Source: Casp-actino8 sp965659595
GTDB taxonomy: Bacteria; Actinomycetota; Acidimicrobiia; Acidimicrobiales; Ilumatobacteraceae
Direction: 5' to 3'
Assembly (NCBI GenBank): GCA_965659595.1
Contig: CBFHWN010000047.1
Location: forward strand, 1 to 15,884
DNA length: 15,884 nt
Both the position numbers and the translations under genes were made by a program. How positions within the stretch are numbered: the stretch's first letter is position 1; each line of letters begins with the position of its first letter. Positions 1 through 6,980 of this stretch are shown one piece after another. The notes under the pieces were generated by a model, which was not told the origin of the DNA, did not search any database, and worked only from the letters and a program-made list of their open reading frames with translations.

Positions 1-474
1 GAGGCGGGAGAGGATCCGCGTTTCATCGTGCGACGCATGATCGTGTTCGCGTCCGAAGACGTGGGCTTGGCCGATCCATCGGCTCTCGGGGTCGCCGTCG
101 CTGCCGCCCATGCCCTCGAGCACGTTGGTCTGCCCGAGGCCGAGCTGAACATGTCCCAGGCGGCCCTTCATCTCGCCTTGGCCCCGAAGAGCAACTCGGC
201 AGCGACTGCCATCTGGAACGCACGCGCTGACGTTCGCAACGGGATCTCTGGAGAGGTTCCGGCCCATCTTCGTGACGCCCACTACCAGGGTGCGACCGCC
301 CTCGGTCACGGAACCGGATATCTCTATCCCCACGATCATCCAGGTGGTCGAGTTGCCCAGCAGTATCTCCCCGACGCGCTCGTCGGTCGCGTGTGGTTCG
401 AACCTTCGGTACGAGACACAATGGGGAGCCAAGATCCGACGGCCCGTCCCGACGATGAAAGGAGCAAGAAGTGA
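1..474 (+). CDS. rarA: Replication-associated recombination protein RarA (MgsA), 3' part
   Basis: This is the C-terminal 157 residues of a RarA/MgsA AAA+ ATPase; the reading frame is open to the left edge, so the ATPase module with Walker motifs lies outside. The visible part begins with the family signature (E-A-G-E-D-P-R-F-I-V-R-R, then I-V-F-A-S-E-D-V-G-L-A-D-P, residues 1-26). It continues with the helical oligomerisation/clamp-loader-like region, including the typical stretches around NMSQAALHLALAPKSN and the tail motif with YLYPHDHPGG. RarA is known to act at stalled replication forks and gaps. The stop TGA (472-474) lies inside the GTG start of the next gene, so the two are translationally coupled. 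A GTG at 28 is only an internal valine codon. Family assignment is secure; only the length is incomplete. Confidence 0.95.
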   Translation, partial: EAGEDPRFIVRRMIVFASEDVGLADPSALGVAVAAAHALEHVGLPEAELNMSQAALHLALAPKSNSAATAIWNARADVRNGISGEVPAHLRDAHYQGATALGHGTGYLYPHDHPGGRVAQQYLPDALVGRVWFEPSVRDTMGSQDPTARPDDERSKK

Positions 475-908
475 CCGGCACCGAATTTGCTCTCCTTCTC
501 GCGATCCTTCTCTGCGTCGTCGCCTTCTCCGCCTTGATCGTCGTTCTCTTCCGCGTTCTCCAGTCGTTGAAAGAGCTCCGTGTGGAGCTGCGAATCTGGA
601 GAGAGCGGACGGAGCCCCTTCTCACCGAGATCCGGGAGTCGGCACTCGATGCTCGCGATGCGGTCGAGGACGCCCGTCGCGACCTCGACCGTTTCGACCG
701 AGTCCTCGGTTCGGCGGAGGCGATCAGCGGAGCGGTCTCGGGCACGGGCCGCCTCACCCGGACCGCACTGTCGACTCCCGTCATCAAGACGGCGGCCATC
801 GCCACTGGAACCTCACGAGCGATGCGCCGCCTCTCCCGCCGCGAGCGACGAGCACGCCGCGAGTCGAGTGGCAATGTCACCCCGATGCGTCGGAGGAAGT
901 TGTCATGA
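471..908 (+). CDS. DUF948-type membrane-anchored protein
   Basis: A 145-residue protein with one N-terminal membrane segment (about residues 5-30, mostly Leu/Val/Ala/Ile). A long charged helix follows, likely coiled coil (about 33-85), then a Gly/Ser/Thr-rich part and a very basic tail. This is the layout of DUF948 proteins commonly found just after rarA in actinobacteria; their molecular function is unknown. The GTG start at 471 is supported by an AAAGGAG ribosome binding site (458-464) with a 6-nt spacer, and it overlaps the rarA stop by 4 nt (GTGA). The stop overlaps the next ATG (ATGA at 905-908). The fold call rests on sequence pattern and position; no function should be inferred beyond membrane association. 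Confidence 0.75.
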   Translation: MTGTEFALLLAILLCVVAFSALIVVLFRVLQSLKELRVELRIWRERTEPLLTEIRESALDARDAVEDARRDLDRFDRVLGSAEAISGAVSGTGRLTRTALSTPVIKTAAIATGTSRAMRRLSRRERRARRESSGNVTPMRRRKLS

Positions 909-1306
909 TCAAACGTTTCGTCTGGTTCGTCACCGGCAGTATCTCAGGCGCTCTCGCCGTTGTCGTCACTCGTCGCCGAGTGAAAAGGCAAGTTGCTCGG
1001 GTCACCGAACTTGCTCCGGTCAAAGTCGTTCGCGAGGCCACCGGCTCGGTCCGACGAACGGCGGCCGACGTCGGAGACGCCCTTCGCGAAGGTCGCGATG
1101 CCATGAGGACCAAAGAAGCCGAACTGAAGGCACGCGCCGAGGGTCGAGCCGAAAGTCTTGACGAAGCTCTCGGGAACGAAGACGCTGTTCTCGTCGACGG
1201 AGAGCCGATCGAACCCGGTCGCGTGGTCGTCCTTCGACAGATCGATCCTGGATTCGTTGACAATTCGACGACCGTTTCTAACCGTCGTCGTCGATCTCGG
1301 CGATGA
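905..1306 (+). CDS. Small membrane-anchored protein, DUF6167-like
   Basis: A 133-residue protein beginning MIKRFVWFVTG, with one short hydrophobic helix (about residues 5-22) and then a basic patch. An amphipathic charged helix rich in Arg/Glu/Ala (about 35-95) follows, and the end is Arg-rich. The start and shape resemble the DUF6167 family that accompanies DUF948 after rarA in Streptomyces and relatives; this is pattern recognition, not an alignment. The start ATG at 905 has a strong GGAGGA site (892-897, 7-nt spacer) and overlaps the previous stop. The frame is open far upstream, but that extension overlaps the DUF948 gene and has shadow-ORF composition. The last 4 nt overlap the glcD start. 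The last 35 or so residues, after the charged helix, are not typical of anything I recognise. Confidence 0.65.
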   Translation: MIKRFVWFVTGSISGALAVVVTRRRVKRQVARVTELAPVKVVREATGSVRRTAADVGDALREGRDAMRTKEAELKARAEGRAESLDEALGNEDAVLVDGEPIEPGRVVVLRQIDPGFVDNSTTVSNRRRRSRR

Positions 1307-2736
1307 ACACCGACTTCGTCGCCCGACTACGACGCGAGTTGGGTGCCGACAAGGTGCGAGACGGAAACGTCGACATCACTCTCTACTCCCACGATGCGTC
1401 CAACATGGTCGGTTCCGCCGGTGTCGTGGTCTTTCCCGAATGCACGACGGACGTCGTCGCGGCCGTGCGCACCTGTGCCGAGTTCGGTCGCCCCTTCGTC
1501 GTCCGAGGTGCCGGAACGGGCCTGGCCGGAGGAGCCACACCGATCGACGGAGCCTGTGTGATCAGTACGATCCGCATGAACGTCGTCGAGTCCGTCGACA
1601 TTGCGAACCGAACCGCCTGGGTCGGCCCCGGCGTTCTGAACCTCGACTTGACCCGAGCCGTGTCAGGGCTCGATCCCGTCTTCGGCCTTCATTTCGCCCC
1701 TGATCCGAGCAGCCAGCAAAGCTGCACGATCGGTGGCAATGTGGCAAACAACTCGGGGGGGCCTCACTGCCTAGCCGAAGGAGTGACGTCGAGCCACGTC
1801 CTCGGCATGGAGGTGGTCCTCTCTGATGGGTCGGTTCAGCTGATCGGGGGAGAGGAACCCGAGCCTCCTGGTCTCGATCTACGAGGAGCCATCGTCGGTA
1901 GCGAAGGAATGTTCGGTGTCGTGACGAAGATCTGCGTCCGCCTCACCCCGAATCCACCGCACGTTCGCACCATGCTCTTCGACTATCTGGAGGTCGTCGA
2001 TGGTGCCGAGACCGTCAGTGCCATCATCGCCGCCGGCATGGTTCCCGATGCTCTCGAGATGATGGATCGACTCTGCATTCGCGCCGTCGAGGACTACGTA
2101 CACGCCGGCCTCCCCACCGATGCGGGAGCTGTTCTGCTCGTCGAGGTCAGCGGATCTCGTCATCAGGTCGAGCACGACACGGATCGAATCGTGGAGATCG
2201 CTCACGACAACGGGTGCCGGTCGGTTCGCCATGCCCACTCAGCCGAGGAGCGAGCCCTGCTCTGGAAGGGACGAAAGACGGCCTTCGGTGCCGTGGCTCG
2301 CATCAAACCCAACTACTACCTGCACGACACCGTCGTGCCCCGTCGCCGTCTTCCCGAGGTTCTCGAGCAGATCTACCGGATCGTCGCCGACCTCGACCTT
2401 CTCGTTCTGAACGTGTTCCATGCCGGAGACGGAAATCTTCATCCCCTCATCGTCTTCGACAAGCGCGAACCCGGTGTGCTCGATCGCGTTCACGAAGCGG
2501 GCCGTCGCATCGTCGAGGCCAGCGTGGCCGCAGGAGGAGTTCTGTCGGGGGAGCATGGAATCGGGCTCGAAAAGCGCGATTACATGCCGCTCATGTTCGA
2601 CACCGTCGATCTCGGGGCGCAGTCAGCACTTCGACGAGCTTTCGATCCTCTCGGTCTCGCCAATCCGACCAAGGTGCTTCCGTCACCGAGTGGATGCGGA
2701 GACTCGGCCTCGGTCGGCGACGGTCTCTGGATCTGA
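1303..2736 (+). CDS. glcD: FAD-linked glycolate oxidase subunit GlcD (or D-2-hydroxyacid dehydrogenase)
   Basis: A 477-residue flavoprotein of the PCMH/VAO family; E. coli GlcD is about 499. The FAD-binding half shows RGAGTGLAGGA (68-78), the PDPSS loop (133-137) and IGGNVANNSGG (143-153). The C-terminal FAD-oxidase half shows HAGDGNLHP (373-381) and GEHGIGLEK (416-424), both family hallmarks. The known reaction is oxidation of glycolate (or D-lactate) to the 2-oxoacid, passing electrons via FAD to the iron-sulfur partner GlcF. The ATG at 1303 overlaps the preceding stop (ATGA) and has no clear ribosome binding site, so translation probably depends on coupling. glcE follows after 5 nt. Sequence alone does not separate glycolate from D-lactate as substrate; the neighbouring glcE and glcF favour glycolate oxidase architecture. 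Confidence 0.9.
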   Translation: MNTDFVARLRRELGADKVRDGNVDITLYSHDASNMVGSAGVVVFPECTTDVVAAVRTCAEFGRPFVVRGAGTGLAGGATPIDGACVISTIRMNVVESVDIANRTAWVGPGVLNLDLTRAVSGLDPVFGLHFAPDPSSQQSCTIGGNVANNSGGPHCLAEGVTSSHVLGMEVVLSDGSVQLIGGEEPEPPGLDLRGAIVGSEGMFGVVTKICVRLTPNPPHVRTMLFDYLEVVDGAETVSAIIAAGMVPDALEMMDRLCIRAVEDYVHAGLPTDAGAVLLVEVSGSRHQVEHDTDRIVEIAHDNGCRSVRHAHSAEERALLWKGRKTAFGAVARIKPNYYLHDTVVPRRRLPEVLEQIYRIVADLDLLVLNVFHAGDGNLHPLIVFDKREPGVLDRVHEAGRRIVEASVAAGGVLSGEHGIGLEKRDYMPLMFDTVDLGAQSALRRAFDPLGLANPTKVLPSPSGCGDSASVGDGLWI

Positions 2737-2741
2737 TCGCC

Positions 2742-3659
2742 ATGGCGACGATTCCCTCCCATCTCGTCCCACTGAGCGATGTCCTCCGCGAGACATCCTC
2801 GGTCGACGAAACGGTCGCCATCCGCGGCCACGGAACCAGGCCCCTACTCGATCACGAGACGACCACCCTCGTGGCACGACACGAGGTCGTGGCACCGAGA
2901 GGAATCCTCGATTTCCAGCCCGACGAAATGATTGTCAAATGCGGGGCCGGAACGGCGCTCGAGGACCTACGTTCCGTGTTGCGCCAGGTTGGCCAAGACG
3001 TCAACGTCGTAGGCCACGGAACGATCGGCGGCGCGCTGGCTCGCGGCTGGACCGACGTTCATCGCCTCGGACGCGGACCCGTTCGCGACGTTCTGCTCGA
3101 GACGCTCCTCATCGATCACCGGGGGGACGTCATTCGAGTCGGAGGACCGACCGTCAAGAACGTGACCGGTTTCGATCTGGCACGAGTTCTGGTCGGATCA
3201 CTTGGCGCCCTCGGCTTCTTCGGCGAGGTGACCGTGCGCACTCGTCCCATTCCCCTCGAATCCCGCTGGATGGTCGTGGACGACGTCGACCGGGCACGGC
3301 TCGACGACCTACGGCACCGGCTCTATCGACCGACGAGTCTTCTGTGGGACGGATCCCGATGCTGGATCCACTTCGACGGCCACCCGCTCGACATCGATGA
3401 GCAGATGCGGGCGTGTTCGGCCCGTCCGTGCGAACCGCCCGACCTCGCTCACCACCGGTGGTCGATGCGACCCGACGACGCTCTCGACCTTCCTCGCGAG
3501 GACGGGGACGTGATCGAGGTCGGAGTCGGACTCGTCCACCGCCGTCGACCTGCACCTGTACGCCCGGTCGCGGCACGCGACGTGCATCGCCGGCTGGAGG
3601 GGGCGTTCGATCCGCGAGGCCGCCTGAACCCGCACGTCAGACGTTTCAGCGATCGTTGA
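2742..3659 (+). CDS. glcE: Glycolate oxidase FAD-binding subunit GlcE
   Basis: A 305-residue protein matching GlcE, the second flavin-binding subunit of the GlcDEF complex (E. coli GlcE is about 350). The N-terminal FAD_binding_4-type part contains an RGHGTRP motif (28-34), in the place of the family's RG-x-G-T pattern. It also has GHGTIGGALARG (91-102) and the very typical TVKNVTGFDLARVLVGSLGALG region (137-158). The C-terminal third is divergent but ends with FDPRGRLNPHVR, the usual GlcD/GlcE ending. The ATG at 2742 lies 5 nt after glcD. The frame stays open upstream to 2214, but that part lies antiparallel in composition within glcD and is rejected. A mycothiol-enzyme gene faces it from the opposite strand 21 nt downstream. 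Confidence 0.88.
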   Translation: MATIPSHLVPLSDVLRETSSVDETVAIRGHGTRPLLDHETTTLVARHEVVAPRGILDFQPDEMIVKCGAGTALEDLRSVLRQVGQDVNVVGHGTIGGALARGWTDVHRLGRGPVRDVLLETLLIDHRGDVIRVGGPTVKNVTGFDLARVLVGSLGALGFFGEVTVRTRPIPLESRWMVVDDVDRARLDDLRHRLYRPTSLLWDGSRCWIHFDGHPLDIDEQMRACSARPCEPPDLAHHRWSMRPDDALDLPREDGDVIEVGVGLVHRRRPAPVRPVAARDVHRRLEGAFDPRGRLNPHVRRFSDR

Positions 3660-3680
3660 CCGATTGGCGTGCACCCCCGC

Positions 3681-4436
3681 TCAGGGAGCCAGCACGAACC
3701 ACTCGTCCGACACCGTGTGATCGCCAACGACCTCGAGGACAGGATCGACACGTCCCCACACGGCGAGAAGAAGAGCATGTGCCGGACCGCGCCAGGCGAC
3801 CGCTCCCTTGGCGTGCTCGCGGGTCACCACGATCGACGTGCCGTCAGGAGCGGCGAGCCATTCACCCGGGCCGTCGGTGCAGTGCAGATGCAGCGATCCC
3901 GACGGGATTCCCTTCGTTTCGATACTTCGGGGCACCATGACTTCGAAGTACTCGTCGATACCGTCGACGCACACCTCCCGTTCGATCTGTACGGGGCGAT
4001 CGAGAGCGCGACAGACGTCGGCCAGATGGACGGCCGTCTCGTGAACCATACGGCGCCGATAGAAGGCTCCGGTTCGATCCGTCGACCAGGTCCAGATTGG
4101 CGTGGTGGGGGACAGACCCCTCAAGGCCTCCTCGACGGCTACACGACGTTCGACGAACCACTCGAGTGCTTCGCGGGACGTGGCTCCGTCGGGCAACAGT
4201 GCCTCAGGGGACGGGCGAACCGGTTCGGACGCCCGGGCTTCGACAACGGCCGCGACCGCCGCATAGACACGACCGGTATGCACCAGCAGATCGCGGGTCG
4301 TCCAACCGGGGCAATCGGGGACCGGCACCGAGAGATCGGGGTCGAAGGACGCAACCAGCGCGTCGGCGACCCTCGAGAAGGCGGCGATCGGATCACTCAA
4401 CGTCTCCGATCCGGCGTCACGTCGGATTTCGCTCAT
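3681..4436 (-). CDS. Maleylpyruvate isomerase family mycothiol-dependent enzyme
   Basis: A 251-residue protein of the DinB-like MDMPI family. The N-terminal domain carries CPGWTTRDLLVHTGR (42-56), with the metal-type His53. It also carries RRMVHETAVHLADV (128-141), where H-E-x3-H supplies Glu133 and His137; together these three match the divalent-metal site known in mycothiol-dependent maleylpyruvate isomerase. The C-terminal domain (about 160-250) is the usual MDMPI C-terminal part. Family members use mycothiol, the actinobacterial thiol, for isomerisation or thiol transfer; the substrate here is unknown. I choose ATG 4436 because a TACACT box (4443-4448) lies exactly 6 nt upstream; the longer frame to 4778 would run into glcF. 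It sits on the opposite strand between glcE and glcF. Confidence 0.82.
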   Translation of the reverse strand: MSEIRRDAGSETLSDPIAAFSRVADALVASFDPDLSVPVPDCPGWTTRDLLVHTGRVYAAVAAVVEARASEPVRPSPEALLPDGATSREALEWFVERRVAVEEALRGLSPTTPIWTWSTDRTGAFYRRRMVHETAVHLADVCRALDRPVQIEREVCVDGIDEYFEVMVPRSIETKGIPSGSLHLHCTDGPGEWLAAPDGTSIVVTREHAKGAVAWRGPAHALLLAVWGRVDPVLEVVGDHTVSDEWFVLAP

Positions 4437-4442
4437 TGACGA

Positions 4443-4448
4443 AGTGTA
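4443..4448 (-). promoter_or_regulatory. Probable -10 box for the mycothiol-enzyme gene (leaderless)
   Basis: TACACT on the minus strand, followed by 6 nt and then ATG 4436. With the usual 6-7 nt between a -10 box and the transcription start, the RNA would begin at or next to the start codon. There is no Shine-Dalgarno site between box and start. No convincing -35 is seen. Confidence 0.5.
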
Positions 4449-4487
4449 GGACCAAGCCGACGAACTATCCGTTCCGTACCCGACGAC

Positions 4488-4493
4488 TACCGT
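4488..4493 (+). promoter_or_regulatory. Probable -10 box for glcF (leaderless)
   Basis: TACCGT, 6 nt, then GTG 4500. The spacing places the transcription start on the initiation codon. This gives glcF its own promoter, separate from glcDE. It shares the 63-nt divergent region with the mycothiol-enzyme promoter. Confidence 0.48.
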
Positions 4494-4499
4494 GGACGT

Positions 4500-5663
4500 G
4501 TGCCCCGACTCGACGTGAGCGACCACGCACTCGCCAGTTGCGTGGGATGCGGATTGTGCCTTCCACATTGTCCGACCTTTCGGGTGACCGGCGATGAGAG
4601 CAAATCGCCGCGAGGACGAATCGAGATCATGCGAGCGATCGACGACGATCGCCTCGGATTCGACGACGATGTCGTCGAATCTCTCGACACGTGCATCCAG
4701 TGCCGCGGCTGCGAACCGGCGTGTCCGAGCGGAGTCCCCTACGGCGAACTGATCGATGCCGCTCACCGGCTCCGGCATGCCGAGAAGGCAGTTCCTGCGT
4801 GGCTGCGCGTCGGACTACGGGCGTTACCCCATCGCCGCATTCTCTCGATAGCCACTCGAGTCATGGCAATGCCCGGCCTCTCTCGAATTGTCGCTCGTCG
4901 TCTCGGACCAGTATCCGGTCGCCTCGGCCCACGTCTCCGGTCCACCACGACGAACCCCGACGTCTGGATCTTCACCGGTTGTGTCATGGACGTGTGGCAA
5001 CGCCCGGTGCACCGTGCGGTAGCCGATGTGGTGGAAACACTCGACCTTCGATACGCCGTCGCGTCCTCGGGACACTGCTGCGGCGCCCTACATGCTCACA
5101 GCGGCTGGCACGAGGGTGCCATCACTCGAGCCCGTCACACTATGTCCGCCTTTCCCGGCGATCGTCCGGTGATCGTCGATTCGGCCGGTTGTGGTGCGGC
5201 CCTCAAGGATTACGGCACGCTCCTCGGCACCGACGAGGCACGCCAATTCTCATCACGAGTCGTCGACGTTCACGAGTGGCTCGAATCTCGTCTCGACGAC
5301 TTCGAGTTCGACGTAACGGATCGGAGGAAGGTCGTGTTGCAGGACCCGTGCCACCTGCGGCACGTCCAAGGAGTGCACCAGTCGGTTCGCCGTTGCCTCG
5401 AACGCGCCGTTGATGTGGTCGAGTTGGACGACGATGGTCTCTGCTGCGGCGCTGGAGGTGCCTATTCGTTGCTGCAACCTCGACTCGCACGCCAGATCCG
5501 CCAACGCAAGTTGGCCACGATCAGACGGGTCGATCCCGATGGATCCCTCGTTGTCGCGTCAGCCAATCCGGGCTGCGCACAACACTTGGCCGCCACCGGT
5601 CTGAAGGTGGTCCACCCCATTCAGCTCGTGGCCGAGGCCCGACGACGACAGGAGAGCCGATGA
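4500..5663 (+). CDS. glcF: Glycolate oxidase iron-sulfur subunit GlcF
   Basis: A 387-residue protein with two N-terminal 4Fe-4S motifs: Cys14/17/20/24 (C-V-G-C-G-L-C-x3-C-P) and Cys65/68/71/75 (C-I-Q-C-R-G-C-x3-C-P). Two CCG-type cysteine-rich repeats follow (Cys193-Cys194 in GHCCGALH and Cys315-Cys316 in LCCGAGGAY), with further Cys at 161, 231, 284 and 359. This is the GlcF/LldE/heterodisulfide-reductase-like order. GlcF accepts electrons from GlcD/GlcE and passes them to the respiratory chain at the membrane. The start GTG 4500 is fixed by a TACCGT box 6 nt upstream. It ends with an ATGA overlap with the next small gene. Normally glcF directly follows glcE; here an opposite-strand gene lies between. 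Confidence 0.9.
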   Translation: MPRLDVSDHALASCVGCGLCLPHCPTFRVTGDESKSPRGRIEIMRAIDDDRLGFDDDVVESLDTCIQCRGCEPACPSGVPYGELIDAAHRLRHAEKAVPAWLRVGLRALPHRRILSIATRVMAMPGLSRIVARRLGPVSGRLGPRLRSTTTNPDVWIFTGCVMDVWQRPVHRAVADVVETLDLRYAVASSGHCCGALHAHSGWHEGAITRARHTMSAFPGDRPVIVDSAGCGAALKDYGTLLGTDEARQFSSRVVDVHEWLESRLDDFEFDVTDRRKVVLQDPCHLRHVQGVHQSVRRCLERAVDVVELDDDGLCCGAGGAYSLLQPRLARQIRQRKLATIRRVDPDGSLVVASANPGCAQHLAATGLKVVHPIQLVAEARRRQESR

Positions 5664-5869
5664 ACGACTCCACGAACACCCGCTTGGTCGAGATCGCCTC
5701 GGAGATCGATCGCCTCAGCGAATCGCTCGACGAGATCGCCTTCGACGTACTTCGAGAGGCTCAGCGCGCAGGACAAGGCCGTCCGGCGCTCGACAAGACG
5801 ATCACGCAGGCCCGACGAGCACTGGAGAAGGCCAGTCGTCTCCTGAGCAGCGATTCGCGAGCGGATTGA
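5660..5869 (+). CDS. Small helical protein of unknown function (69 aa)
   Basis: A 69-residue, highly charged, Leu/Ala/Arg-rich protein with no Cys, no signal peptide and no membrane segment. It probably forms two amphipathic helices (about residues 8-33 and 43-63) separated by the G-Q-G-R-P turn. It is a credible gene because ATG 5660 overlaps the glcF stop (ATGA), an AGGAG site (5650-5654) precedes it by 5 nt, and it ends exactly where the convergent transaldolase gene ends. Translational coupling suggests co-production with GlcF, perhaps as a small helical partner, but this is inference. I do not recognise a family; it resembles XseB-like short helical proteins only in size. Confidence 0.6.
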   Translation: MNDSTNTRLVEIASEIDRLSESLDEIAFDVLREAQRAGQGRPALDKTITQARRALEKASRLLSSDSRAD

Positions 5870-6976
5870 TCAGTCTGACCAGGACTCCGCCTTGCGACGA
5901 AGTGCGTCCAGAAGATCGTCGTGGCTCGCCACGAAGGAGGCCAGTCCTTCCCGTTCGAGAGTGGCCGACACGTCGCCAACGTCGACACCGACCCATTGGA
6001 GACTTGACCAGATTCGGCGGGCGTCCTCCGCATCGGCGTCGACGGTACGCATCGGCGTTCCATGGTCAGCGAAGGCGTCGAGTGTCGCATCAGGCAAGGT
6101 GTTGACCGTGTCAGGTCCGATCAGACGGTCGACGTACAACGTGTCGGGGTAGTCGGGGTTCTTGGTACTCGTGGACGCCCAGAGTGGTCGTTGGACACGA
6201 GCGCCGGCATCGAGCAGACGTCGCCACCGGGCGCCGGAGAAGGTTCGACAGAAATCGTCGTACGCGATCTGAGCTTGGGCCACTGCTGCTCGTCCTCGTA
6301 ACTCGAGGGCCTCCGGTGTTCCGATCGATGCCAGACGTGCGTCGATTTCGGTGTCGACACGGCTCACGAAGAACGACGCCACGCTCGCCACACCCACGAT
6401 CGACTCGCCCGCCGCCAGTCGATCCTCGAGTCCGGTGAGGTACGCCTCCATCACGGCGTGGTAGCGATCGAGTCCGAAGATCAACGTGACGTTGACGTTC
6501 ACCCCGTTGGCGATGGCCGCCCGAACCGCCGGCAACGCGGCCTCGGTTCCAGGAATCTTCACCATGAGATTGGAGCGATCGACTTGCTCCCAGATCTGAA
6601 CGGCACTCTCCAGAGTTGCTCCCGCATCACCCGACAGATGCGGGTCGACCTCCACACTCACGTAGCCGTCGACGCCGTCGCTCGCAATATGGAGCGGCTC
6701 GAACACATCGAGGGCTCCGAGAATGTCGGTGAGCACGAGATGCCAATAGCACTCGTCGATCGACGAACCGGCTCGCAGAAGTTCGCGAAGCTGGGGATCG
6801 TACGACTCCGATCCTTGGATCGCCTTCTGAAAGATCGTCGGGTTGGACGTGAGACCGCGTACTCCGGAGTCTCGTAGACGCTCGAGTTCGTTGGTGATGA
6901 GCAGATCGCGCTTCAAGTTGTCGAGCCACGGACTCTGTCCGCACTCGTCGTACAGGCGCTTCAGACGACTGTTCAT
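5870..6976 (-). CDS. tal: Transaldolase
   Basis: A 368-residue transaldolase of the longer actinobacterial/cyanobacterial type. The signature G-L-T-S-N-P-T-I-F (41-49) and the Schiff-base lysine Lys140 in LMVKIPGTEAALPA (137-150) are present. Further family segments are VNVTLIFGLDRYHAV and VASFFVSRVDTEID. It transfers a dihydroxyacetone unit from sedoheptulose 7-phosphate to glyceraldehyde 3-phosphate in the cytoplasmic non-oxidative pentose phosphate pathway. ATG 6976 lies 4 nt downstream of the transketolase stop, so tkt-tal form one unit; the ribosome binding site is weak. Its stop codon abuts that of the convergent small gene with no gap. The zwf-opcA-pgl genes that often follow tal in actinobacteria are absent here. 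Confidence 0.95.
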   Translation of the reverse strand: MNSRLKRLYDECGQSPWLDNLKRDLLITNELERLRDSGVRGLTSNPTIFQKAIQGSESYDPQLRELLRAGSSIDECYWHLVLTDILGALDVFEPLHIASDGVDGYVSVEVDPHLSGDAGATLESAVQIWEQVDRSNLMVKIPGTEAALPAVRAAIANGVNVNVTLIFGLDRYHAVMEAYLTGLEDRLAAGESIVGVASVASFFVSRVDTEIDARLASIGTPEALELRGRAAVAQAQIAYDDFCRTFSGARWRRLLDAGARVQRPLWASTSTKNPDYPDTLYVDRLIGPDTVNTLPDATLDAFADHGTPMRTVDADAEDARRIWSSLQWVGVDVGDVSATLEREGLASFVASHDDLLDALRRKAESWSD

Positions 6977-6980
6977 GAAA

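Noticed and set aside
272..904. N-terminal extension of the 133-aa membrane protein.
   Set aside because: It lies inside rarA and the DUF948 gene in another frame; ATG 905 has a strong GGAGGA site.
2214..2741. N-terminal extension of GlcE.
   Set aside because: It overlaps glcD in another frame and is Arg/Ser-rich. The GlcE similarity begins only after ATG 2742.
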